DNA from: Craterostigma plantagineum
Taxonomy: Eukaryota; Streptophyta; Magnoliopsida; Lamiales; Linderniaceae
DNA length: 64,000 bases
Assembly (NCBI GenBank): GCA_027422505.1
Contig: JAPQWV010000002.1
Location: 24,964,501-25,028,500, forward strand
Direction of reading: 5' to 3'
Made by a program: the position numbers and the translations under genes. Numbering within the stretch: the first letter of the stretch is position 1; each line of letters opens with the position of its first letter. The notes under the pieces were generated by a model. It saw only the letters and a list, made by a program, of their open reading frames with translations. It was not told the origin of the DNA and made no database searches. Of the stretch, positions 47,626-64,000 are shown in pieces.

Positions 47626-48776
47626 TTAATACTTGGCTATATTTCGTCAGAAACAAGCACATTTCAGTCGATGTTCATGTGTAGAAAGGAAGAGACAATT
47701 TCTGACTTTTTCTGTCATGATTGCACACTTTTATGACGTTTTCCTGTCATGTTTGGTACAGATTTCTGACATTTTCTGTCATGAGTGGACAAATTCTGAC
47801 ATATGATGTATTAAATCAAAGAGACAGCTCATAGTACATGTCGGTGGCTTTCAATAAATGTTTCTTGTCACTATGTAATTTTAGGTACACCAACCGTGTA
47901 TGGGTTGGTACGCTTCAAGCAAAACGAAAGGTAACTCTACCGTGATATTTAAGGTACGACGTCCCTTAAATATATGATACGTCATACTAGGGTTAGTATT
48001 TTTCGAGGTCGTACGAAATACATATTTCATCTCGAACCACCGTAGAACAGTAATATAACGTATTAAATACGTTTAAGACCAAAGTCGATGCATTAGGCCC
48101 CGCACACATGTATTAAATCTTAGAATACCAAGTTTCATTATAGTATAAGGATACAAACAAGAACATCTACAACATAATTTGAATAATTTGGTGAGTCCTA
48201 CATCTGCGAATTCGGTGCACTAGGATTTGTTCTTTTTTTTTCATTTCGTTATTGTTAGGTATTGTCAAAATCACGCAGGACAGCGCGATTCAGTTAGGAA
48301 TGTATTTATTTTTCGATCGAATAACAAATGGTACGATATACTTTCATATCTGGGTACTATAAATGTATAAGTATGGGTACGGTAAGGCTGCCATTTATGG
48401 TACTATATATGTAAATGATAAGGTACCTCCTGTACAACACAAGGTACCTTAGTGTACAACAGATGAGGTACAGTACAAATTTACCTAATAGTACGGTATA
48501 CATGCATATTAGGGTACTCTATATGTCACAGTTTGGTACGTTTTCCTGTTATATCTGGGTACCGTATATGTATACGTATGGATACGGTAAAACTGCATAA
48601 ATTGACGACAGTCATAGAACACATCGCAGCACAACACTTGCAATAACCGTCCATGCACAAAAGAAAAACCAACATAAACAGCCAAAGGTCCCCAAACAGT
48701 CTATCCCCAACTTAAAATAAGTTAACCAAACTAAACATCCCGGTCTCCAAAGAGTCTAACAGCATTTCCAAGAACC

Positions 48777-51288
48777 TTACTGAAAAAGATCTAGCATACA
48801 GCTACGCTCGTCACGTAAAATACGAGCAGCCATAGAAGCACGATACACGTCCATGTTGACTTCTTTGCCATATTTCGCGAACTCTGGGGTGTCGACAACG
48901 TACTCCTCGATGGTTAAACATGCATGCACCCCGCAGTCTACAGCGCCAAATTGGGGCCGGTTGTACTCTGGATCCACGGACTTCTTACACAGATAATCGT
49001 ACTTCCATGCCCAATACTTTGTCAGAAAATCAGCCTGCACAATAAAAAAAAACATTAAGGCAGAACTGCAACATAGTCGACCGAATCTAGCCAATGTATA
49101 TACTTACGAAGGCTCTAGCGGCCCAGGTCATCTTATGCGAGGCCATTGGATCCCGAACGTAGAATTTCCGCTCGTTGACCTTGTAGACGAGCACTCCCCA
49201 ATGGTTACCTGTCAACACAGGCGTCAACACGTATGACAATTTTGTGAGTCCATCGCCATTAAGCCGATCTAGCCATGCCCGGCTACTCCCCGCTATCTCT
49301 TGGACGAACTTCTCTAACTGATCAGCTTCCACCCTCCTCTTTCTCGACACCTTCTGTATCTTCGTCCAGTAATCGATCTGCACAAAACTTGGGAATACAA
49401 AGACGCTTTGTCTCTCGGGGATCCCCGCGAAAGGCCGTGTCAAACAATCGACGAAAGCGTCGATAACATTTGACTTAAGCAAATCCCGAAATAGAAGCAT
49501 ATAGAATCCTTGTGCATCGACGGCGGCAAAGTCGCTTTGCCAAACGACGTCGCTGCATAAGTATTAATCGTACAATTAAAAAGTAGTCAAACAAAAACAA
49601 TCGAAACATTGAAGAAAACGGTACCTAAGCTTCTTTGCTTTAAGGTACGTGTCGATGCACCATCGCTGCTCCGCATGGATCTCCCGTCGGGCTGCATAGT
49701 CAAAGTTGTCCGCGTACTTGGAGCAGTATGCCACCGACGGCTCTCGAGCAGACTCGGTGGCCTCGACATCAACCACAACAGCTTTGTTTTTTGCCTTACC
49801 CTTCTTTTATGGCCGCTGAGGAGTTGAATCTGGTGTGAGAAAAGCCGAATTTCGCCGCTTTTTACGATCTTTTCGGCCTCGCACCGTTCGAGCAATCGAC
49901 GAAGCCTTAGCCTCCGCAGCCTGATCCTCTGCGCCCTTATCCTCCTCGTCATCCTCTTGTTCTCCTTCTTCACTAACCTCATCCTCCGCTTGATCCCCAT
50001 CACCAAACGCAACATTGCTCTCCTCGGCCTTCTCACCATCGCTAGGAGCCATCTCCTCGGCCATCTCCTTTCTGGCCTTCTCACCTTCGCTATGAACCAT
50101 ATCCTGTGCCTTATCATCGCCCTCACTGTGATCCTGTTCCTCGGCCCTATTCTCATCCCTATCATCGCGCTCCATGTTAGCCATATCGGGTGCCTTATCA
50201 TCGCCATCATCCTCGCACACATCCTTGTCCTTAGCCTCAACCACTTCCTCCTCCATCGCATCCTCGTTGGACATATCAACCTTCGACGTCCGACCACTTG
50301 ACCGTAGATCTCTTATAAGCTCGTTCTTCGATCTCAACTCGGCTTCTAACCTCTCCACACGAGCACTCAGGTCTAAATGAGATCCGTCAACTCCTCCATC
50401 AACCTTAACCACACACAATTCATTAAACAGTTAGAAACAAAGCAAATAATACCTAAAAAAGTATGGAATTTTATACCTCCGGAAGCAAATTTATCGGATG
50501 CACAAACTTCACCTCCTTCTTCGTTGGGTATATTGGGACAACAGAGGCAATTGCAGCCAATTCAGCCTCCGCAGCAATTACGTCATTTGGCTTCCTACTT
50601 TCCTCCCAATTGAACATTCGGGGAAACATATACATTTCCCGCCTCTGCGCCAAGGAGGGCACGTGCTCATACACCCAAATCTGAAAGTTGCCAAAGCATT
50701 GAATTCATCAATAAACACATAATCAAAAAGGTAAACTGACAACGTAACGTAGAGTATTACCATTAGCCCAATAGTGCACCCGTTCATCATCAGGCTGGAC
50801 GAGTCGACCCGCATTGAATTCGCAACAATCTGCTTTATCTCCGCAACCAAAAACTCGTGTACCGCCTTTCCCCATGCGTACTCCCCCATCATGTCGACAT
50901 CGTCGACGTACGCATTCACGAACTTTGGGTTTTTTGAATTCCCCATCGGGAACAATACAGAGTTAAACAAGAAAAGAGCAAACAACCTAACAAAGTCATC
51001 TGTGTTCTCCCTCCCAGGCTCTCCTACGAACTTCTTCAACAACTCTAAGATTTTCTTACGGGTTACGTTGCCATTTTTCCCCCCGAAAAGTCGATCAACG
51101 GTTTTCGATTTCATTCTAGAATTTAGGTCAACGGGTTGTCCTACATTATGCAAGGCCATTACTATACTAAATTCCTGTGGGGAGAATACCACATTCGTAT
51201 TCTCCCCCAACCTAAACGTGTTGGCCTCTACACTATAACGCTTTATCAATGCCACAATTCGAGCAAACGAATGAGACATCTTAGGCAT
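48777..51288 (-). pseudogene. Ulp1-type (C48) cysteine protease gene of the MULE
   Basis: Exons inferred on the minus strand: 51288-50761, 50680-50477, 50403-49625, 49552-49108, 49034-48777. The N-terminal part (FSPQEFSIVMALHNVGQPVD) resembles the DUF1985-like region that precedes transposon Ulp1 domains. A long acidic Glu/Asp-rich linker follows, then a basic GRKDRKKRR patch. The protease core shows the His in TGNHWGVLVYK, the Asp in FYVRDPMA and the Cys in VDCGVHACLT, i.e. an intact catalytic triad. An in-frame TAA near 49807, in the third exon, breaks the frame before KKGKAKNKAVVV. The gene is therefore probably disabled, unless a small intron removes the stop. Presumed role in the transposon is unknown. 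Confidence 0.8.
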
Positions 51289-51454
51289 ATCAAAAAAAAT
51301 GAAACGGGGACCTTCTTATAGCTTCTATTTGATCAGGGGTCATGCTATCCTTCAAACTGCTGATGGTAGATCGAAAGAGCGCAGGATGGCACCTGGAAGA
51401 CAGCTCAAATCCTTTCCGCGGAGGCATTTCTGCAAAAAAAAAGCAAAACTGTAA

Positions 51455-52080
51455 ACAAGCAATACCATTCTATTGACACAAGGGGTACCAATTTGCCCAA
51501 ACAGAGGGTACCAAATGGAGTGATAAAGTAGTACCAATAAAAATTTACCCCATTTTCGAAAAACACTTTTATCAAACAGTACCATTTTATTCACACGAGG
51601 GGTACCAATTTGCCCAAACGGAGGGTACCAAATGCTTGATAATGTCGTACCAAAAACTTTTGACCCCATTTTCGAAAAACCCACTGTTAACAAGCAGTAT
51701 CATTTCATTGCCACAAGGAGTACCAATTTGCCATAACAGAGAGTACCAAATGCATTCATAATGTAGTACCAAAAAAATTGGACCCCATTTTCGAAAAACC
51801 CACTGCTAACAAGCAGTACCATTTTATAACACAAGAAATACCAATTTTCCCTAACAGAGGGTACCAAAGGCAGTCATAATGTAGTACCAAAACAAATTTG
51901 ACGTCATTCAAAAAAACCATTCTTAACAAGCACTACCATTTTATTCACACATGAGGTACCATTTTCTCAAACATAGAGTACCAAAACCAATTGACCCCAT
52001 ACGGAAAAACTACTGTTAAACACGCAGTACTTCTCGCAAGGGGTACCAATTTGCCGAAACAGATAGTACCAAAACCAATG
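51455..52080. repeat. GGTACC tandem array 2 in the MULE
   Basis: About five imperfect units of roughly 115 bp. Each contains AAGCAGTACCATTTTATT, AAGGGGTACCAATTTGCC, AGAGGGTACCAAATG and GTAGTACCAAAA boxes, followed by a CCCATTTTCGAAAAAC segment. It lies between the protease gene start and the right end of the MULE. It is unlike array 1 in unit but like it in GTACC content. Confidence 0.88.
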
Positions 52081-52888
52081 ATAAGGGCTTACCAAAACAA
52101 AAATTGACCCACGCGAGAAAACCTAAATCGACTCACTCGAGAAACCAAAATCGACCCATTCCAAATACCCAAAATCGAGACTATCCCCCATCTGAGCACG
52201 CACAGAAAAACCCTAATTTAGCCCAAATCAATCTCATTCCAAAAACACGCAGCAATTGATGCGAAAACTAACTGAAAATGCTTAAACACAACGAATTACG
52301 ACAAAATCAAACTAGATACAAGCCCATTCAATATCGCGACGACGAACGAGTGGACAGACGACGGAAATACGGTGAATGACTTACCTATCGATTTCAGACA
52401 GGCAATACCACGAAGAACGAGTAGACAAAGGCGCAAAACCGCAAGGAATGAAGGGAACGAGGTCGATTACTGGGACTTCCTCGCGCGATTCCGAAGAGGG
52501 TTGATCGGTTTTTTTTTTCTTTTTTTGGAACGAAGGAACGAGCGTGAAACAATAAGAAAACTGGTAAAAATGTAATAAGCTGTTTTAGTAGGGGTAAATC
52601 CGTCAGTTAGGTACCTATCAGTAAAATAAAATTCAACTAGGTACCTAGTTTAAAAATCTATCTGACAAGGGACTGATCTGTTTTATATTTATTGATATAG
52701 GAATTTAAGCGTAGAAGCCCCATATATTTGGTAAATTTAATAGCTATTATTTCTGGACTCACAAACGACTCACGATTCTCTACTACTCTACTAGTTACTA
52801 GTTACTACTTACCATACCACTGTTCTATCTCCTTCAACGAATTACAGTTCAATCGATCAAAGAGGGGAGGTGAAATTAGGGTTTCGAA

Positions 52889-59411
<6,523 letters not shown>

Positions 59412-60690
59412 CTAGTTACTAGCTATTAGGTTTGAAATCGAGCACTCGGAGTTTGAGGATCTGTGGATTTAGCTACCTGACTCTGTAAGTGTGCTAAGGT
59501 ATGAAAGAACTGTAAATTTTTCGATAAGTTATGGTATACTACTTAACCCGTTTGTACCGAATATCTGGGTTTGAAGATTGTCACATTTGTTGTAGATTGG
59601 ACTGAGATAGTTGAAGATCATTCCTAAGCATGAAAGTAGGCAAGTTGGTTTACAAGGCTTTGGTGATCTTGGAGGAAGTGATTATGTTGTTTTTTTTATA
59701 TATATAAATTTGTTTTTTTTTAAGTTAAATGTTGTATCATTATTTTTCAAGCGTGTTGATGCATTTTTAGGGATATTTTAAAAAATGAGATTACTTTTGA
59801 TTTCTTTTAAAAAAATAGGAACTTGATCAAGTCAATTTAAAAAAGAACCTTTTTAATTAATTAACTAAACCCCTAATTAATACCTAAATAAATAAAAAAA
59901 GAAATATATATATAAAATACGGAAAAATGCACACACCTCATTCACCCACCAAGCACCAAACGAGATCTTGACGGAAAAATGAGCTGAAACATCCGCCGAA
60001 ATCGAAACACCCAAGCTCGAAGAATCCCAATTTCGTTATTGAATGCATATACAGTAAGTTTCGTTCATGTCAACGCCGGTTACTAGTATACATTATCGGG
60101 CATTGTAATTTCCGTTCATGTTAACGACATTTACATTTCGAGCATCGGGTATTAGATTTTCGAAGTTTGGGTAGTTATGGGTAGCATTTTCACCATAGAT
60201 CTGTGCGAATTTGCAGAAAAATTTCGTTTTCCGTTTATTCGAGTTCATTATTCGATTTTTTTTACTCGAACACGTTACTCGAATACGTTATTTTGGCAAC
60301 TTTCAATTCGGACATCGTACTCGAAAACTCGAAAAGATTACTCGAATAATATTATTGTTTATCAAATTTTACACGTATATATTATTCGATATTATATTAC
60401 TCGAACATATTATTCGAATGAAGGTTCAACTCGAATATTTTACTCGTTTAATTTTTAGTTTTCGAATATTTTATTTATTCGAATAATTCGTTTGCAATTA
60501 AAGTTTATTTATTCCATTTATTTCTTCATAACACTTTATCGAGTGTCTTCAACATCTTATTATTCGAACTTTTCATTCGAGTTTTTATATTACTCGAATC
60601 GCTTACTCAAATAATTTTTATTTTTCGAATATTTTATTTATTCGAATAATGCATATTGCAATTAAATTTTATTAACAATGATTTATTTCA
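59412..60690. other. AT-rich spacer with TTCGA-dense segment; probable MULE 5' part
   Basis: After the XRN4 3'UTR the sequence is AT-rich. From about 60220 to 60650 it is saturated with ACTCGAA/TTCGAAT/TATTCGA words on both strands. It leads into the splice-acceptor-like TATGCAG before the second MULE transposase at about 60698. No gene is supported; short open frames here are products of the repeated words. Confidence 0.55.
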
Positions 60691-60694
60691 TATG

Positions 60695-62545
60695 CAGGTT
60701 ATGCCGACCAGCATCATGATTGATTATGATGGAGAATGGATAATTGGGAATGATAATAAATGGATATGGGTTCCAAGGATGGGAACAAATATGAAGCCCA
60801 TTGGGTTCGATGTCGATTGTTGTTTGCTGGACGATCTTCGGAACAAAATATACGAGACTATTGGCGAAAGCGGGAGGCCGGAGTTAAAGCTTAGTTATCA
60901 GCCATCTATGAGAGGTATGGAAGGGTGTGCTCCGTTGTATATAAAGAATGATCGAGAGTTGAAGGGTTATATTTACTTAGGGGGTTCAATGGATAGACCG
61001 ATTCTCCGTGAGAAGATTGGACTCCCTACGACCCTCCGCCGTCAAACTCTTGCAGATGATGAAGTTGGTCCCGTTCCAATTGAGGTTCGTAGCGGTGGAG
61101 GTGGTTACATCGATGATTATTTGACCGTATCATCGACTTTGGCGGATACGAAGATGCGAATTATGGGGGTGAAGGTCACAATGAGGCGAACGACCGTGAT
61201 GAGAATGTTGCATCACGGCAGAACGTGCACGTCAATTTTGATGGCGTAAACGGAGAAAATGCGGACGGGGATGATGAGGAGGAGGAGGAAGAGAAAAATG
61301 CAACTATTCCTAGAGATCGGTATTCTTTTACCGACGGTTCCATCATGAAGGTCGGTGATGAATTCGAGGATAAGAAGGCCGTCAAGAATAGGATCCAAAG
61401 AGTTGCTATAGAGGCATGCTTCGAGGTCAAGATTATAAACTCTTCCCGATCGTACTATGGCGTGAGATGCAAAGAGGACGGATGCACTTGGAGGATATGG
61501 ATGGCGAAGATTAAGGATACATCCGTATTCTCGATTCGTACGTATTGCAACACACATACGTGCGACTTTGCAAATCGGAACGCAAGACTCACTTAAGCAT
61601 CGTGAACCTCCGTGAGTGATATGCTGCTTGAATCTTTTCAGGGTTCAACAGGTACACCGGCCCCTAAACTCATTCAAACAATGATGAGAAATAGTGGGAT
61701 CGAAGTTTCGTACTTCAAAGCATGGAAAGGAGGCATTTTAGCACAAAATGCAATGAAGGGTGACCCCGATGAGAGTTACAAGCTGTTGCCGTCGTACCTG
61801 TCGACGTTGAGAAGAGTGAATCCGCGAACCATAGCAAGTGTATATCTGGACGACGAGCGGAGATTTAAGCACGCATTCCTATCCCTTGGTGCTTGTGTTA
61901 CGGGATACCGTCACATGAGGAAGGTTGTTTGCATAGACGGTACTTGGTTGAGAGGAAAGTATGGGGGTACGTTGCTCATTGCATCAGCAGAGGATGGCGA
62001 CCGCCATCAGTTTCCGTTAGCTTGGGGCATAATTGACAATAACGAGTGCATAGAAGCTTGGTCGTGGTTCTTATACGAGCTCTTGCAAGTCGTACCCAAC
62101 GAGGACGATCTTGTCATCGTATCCGACAGATCTGCTTCAATCAAGCCGCCGTTGCAGACGTCTACAGTCGTGCGCACCACGGTCATTGTATTTGGCACAT
62201 GTCACAAAATATGAAAGGGAAGTGTAAGAAGCAGGGGGCGACCGAGACATTCATACACATTGCTAAAATATACAAGCAATGCGACTTTGATTCACAATAT
62301 GATGATTTTGAGAATAGGTTTCCCACCGCATATGCGTATTTGCAAACGACTGATACTAAGGAATGATGGAGTCGAGCCTATTCTCCGATGTCTCGCTATA
62401 ACATCATGACTACGAACGGGGTGGAATCGATTAATGCAAGACTCCGCGAAGAAAGAAAGCTACCGATCATTGCGCTTCTGGAATCGATACAGAGGATGAC
62501 GGCGGATTGGTTTGCTAGATACAGACAACAATCTGGACAAGTGAT
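60695..62545 (+). pseudogene. Second MULE transposase, heavily decayed and truncated
   Basis: The N-terminal PB1-like/mudrA region starts after 60698 (MIDYDGEWIIGNDNKWIWVP). The DNA-recognition part is CKEDGCTWRIWMAK...THTCDF (61225-61596). The DDE core has VVCIDGTWLRGKYGG (first Asp) and VIVSDRS (second Asp). It ends with HHGHCIWHMSQNMK and TTNGVESINARLREERKLP (catalytic Glu region). Lesions include frame changes near 61200, near 61590 with a TGA at about 61602, and near 62135, plus a TGA at 62364-62366. The SWIM finger is missing; the element is cut off before the LTR sequence that follows. It belongs to a different MULE branch from the element at 44-52.7 kb. Confidence 0.9.
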
Positions 62546-62729
62546 CGCGTGCGTGTACTTTAATATATTGAACAGATGTTCATGCAAATACGTCAAGTAA
62601 CAATTAAAACGAATATGTTATATGATAAACGTATTTTAATACGTTTATTGTTACGTTTAACTGGGTTATAATAGGATATTTTTGGTTATTCCATGAATTT
62701 CTTGGCTCTATTTACACCCATTTAAATAT

Positions 62730-64000
62730 TGTAGGGCCTTCGAATGGTTATTAAGCGAAAAGGAACGAAACCGAGGCGAAAACGACGCAAAAACGGCGAA
62801 GTATGAAGCTGCCAGTCAAGAGTCACGGCCGTGAATCGCGTTGCAACTGGCCGTGAATGAAGGCAGCAAACAAAGAAGCTCCGTCACCGCCGTTATTGAT
62901 GTGCACGTAACCGTGAATCACGGCAGGAAAGGCACGATGCAATGTTGGGATCAGTCACGGCCGTGAGCTCCATTGTACGAAGCCGTGAATCTCGGCAGTA
63001 GCTCAAGTAACGCAAGTCACGGCCGTAAACTCTTATGCAATAGGCCGTGAACCGGGACAAAGAGCGAAGATGGAGAAAGCCTCATGTTTCACGGCCGTGA
63101 GTCAAGATGCAAGTGGTCGTGACTCTATCCAGGAAGTCAATATTTAGGGTTTAAGCCGCCGTCACGGCCGTGAGTCAAGATGCACGAGGCTGTGACTCAT
63201 GCCAGAAAGTCAAGAAATAGGGTTTTAAGCCGCCTTCACGGCCGTGAAGGCCCGTATAGAGGCCGTGAACGTGCCAAAATTCAGGGTTTTAGCCCATTTT
63301 CGAAGCATAAAAAGGGGCTCCTTCTCAGAACTAAAAAACAACTCCAGAGGGACGAAGACTTAGAGAAAAGAAGAGGAGGAAGAACACTAGAAGTAGCCCC
63401 GTGACTCGGGGAAGCTCAAGGGACGATCCGACAACGTAGCCACTCCTAGTCGATCGAGGAACGAGAACTCCGCTTCAGAAACGCCATACTCACTTCTTAG
63501 GGAAGTTTTTATGAGTTCTCTGTCCTCGTTTCTTTTGAATCTCGTTGTTGCTTTGCTTAATATGAGTAGCTAATCCTCTTGTGTGTTCGGGAATAGATGA
63601 ACGTCGGGATTTGTCGTAGTTAAGTCGTTGGAAAATCGTGAACACGTGTAATCTGGTTATTTATTGCTCTATGAACATGTTTCTTCGTATCAATATGTCT
63701 ATGTGTTGATATGAAAGTGTGGTATATCGTTTAGGGCGACAGCTAAATAACGATTAGGCCGTTCATAGACGTTAGGATTCGAGTATAGGGCGACAGCAAA
63801 TACTCGATCCTCGCCGTCTAGTAATCGCTAAATTTAGATCCCCACGAACGTTTAGGGCGACAGCAATTCCGTGAGTGGGTAGGAAATTACAGCCGATTTT
63901 CGCGTAGGAACAATATTCCATAGCTTTAGCCGGCAACACCTTACGGGATTCGAATCCCGAACACATATTTGTTATCTTAAGTCACTCGTATTATTTTTAG
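62730..64000 (+). repeat. LTR-retrotransposon LTR, partial
   Basis: From about TGTAGGGCC at 62730 the sequence has the architecture of a long LTR. A repeat-rich U3 comes first, then a TATA-like CATAAAAAGG near 63306. An R/U5-like part with three AGGGCGACAGC boxes follows (63733, 63788, 63853). It continues beyond the window. No coding sequence is seen, and the left border is uncertain. The resemblance of its U3 repeats to the solo LTR at 3821-4534 supports the LTR reading. Confidence 0.6.
62824..63275. repeat. Array of palindromic CACGGCCGTG units
   Basis: Seven units of about 60-73 bp. Each opens with TCACGGCCGTGA (one decayed), followed about 12 bases later by a half-site GGCCGTGA or variant. 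The last three units share AAGTCAAGATGC-like and AGGGTTTAAGCCGCC segments. The array lies just upstream of the TATA-like box, in the U3 position. Confidence 0.92.

Larger units (their letters stand above)
43995..52700 (+). mobile_element. Mutator-like element with Ulp1-type protease gene (KI-MULE/Kaonashi-like)
   Basis: It is bounded by inverted sequences sharing the core CCTTGTCAGATATAT (left, 44033-44047) and, inverted, ATCTATCTGACAAGG (right, about 52656-52670). Both are followed inward by GGTACCTA motifs. Exact ends and the target duplication were not resolved. Contents in order: MURA transposase (plus strand, decayed), a GGTACC tandem array, a GTAC-rich spacer, a Ulp1-type protease gene (minus strand), and a second tandem array. 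MULEs that also carry a Ulp1-like protease are an established plant group. It sits between the DUF2358 and XRN4 genes. Confidence 0.8.

Noticed and set aside
49957..50301. Hydrophobic plus-strand frame opposite the protease gene's acidic linker
   Set aside because: It is the antisense of a Glu/Asp codon-rich stretch, which always gives Leu/Ile/Val-rich frames. There is no independent evidence.
60177..60486. Small open frames in the TTCGA-dense region
   Set aside because: They arise from repeated words, overlap in two frames and resemble no protein.

Overview
This is nuclear DNA of a flowering plant, most likely a eudicot. The evidence is intron-rich genes with GT-AG introns, plastid-targeted proteins and a phototropin, a plant Mediator subunit, and dense plant transposons (Ty1/copia, MULE, hAT, Stowaway, Helitron). 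An asterid is my guess, but nothing in the window proves it. Gene models were built by hand from splice sites and family conservation. Total CDS lengths were checked to be multiples of three except where noted.

Layout. 1-1841: tail of a degenerate Ty1/copia element (reverse transcriptase, RNase H, 3' LTR). 2.1-4.9 kb: broken acyl-CoA-binding/kelch gene (-), split by a solo LTR. 5.06-7.75 kb: three-level nest of transposons. 8.86-15.62 kb: MED15 (-), divergent from prefoldin subunit 4 (+, 16.19-17.46 kb). 18.6-18.9 kb: Stowaway MITE just before the thylakoid translocase subunit TatA/Tha4 (+). 20.04-21.04 kb: second TTATACC-type element. 21.2-22.5 kb: plastid ribose-5-phosphate isomerase (+). 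23.4-28.5 kb: phototropin-2 (+), convergent with zeta-carotene desaturase (-, 28.8-32.7 kb).

33.09-41.16 kb: a complete, non-autonomous Helitron of about 8.07 kb. It carries captured exons of an AP2-type factor, a 4-coumarate-CoA-ligase-like enzyme and at least one further gene, and itself hosts a hAT MITE. It lies between the divergent genes ZDS and a DUF2358 protein (+, 41.5-43.3 kb), which would be about 0.68 kb apart without it. 44.0-52.7 kb: a MULE with a decayed MURA transposase, a Ulp1-type cysteine protease gene on the opposite strand, and two GGTACC-rich tandem arrays. 52.9-59.4 kb: XRN4 exoribonuclease (+), with an apparent 1-nt frameshift. 60.7-62.5 kb: a second, heavily decayed MULE transposase. 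62.7-64.0 kb: part of an LTR element with an array of palindromic CACGGCCGTG units.

The cellular genes do not form a pathway cluster. They are single-copy-type housekeeping and plastid genes (Mediator, prefoldin, Tat import, pentose phosphate, blue-light sensing, carotenoid synthesis, mRNA decay) held apart by transposons. The most notable system is the gene-fragment-carrying Helitron that splits a putative bidirectional promoter.
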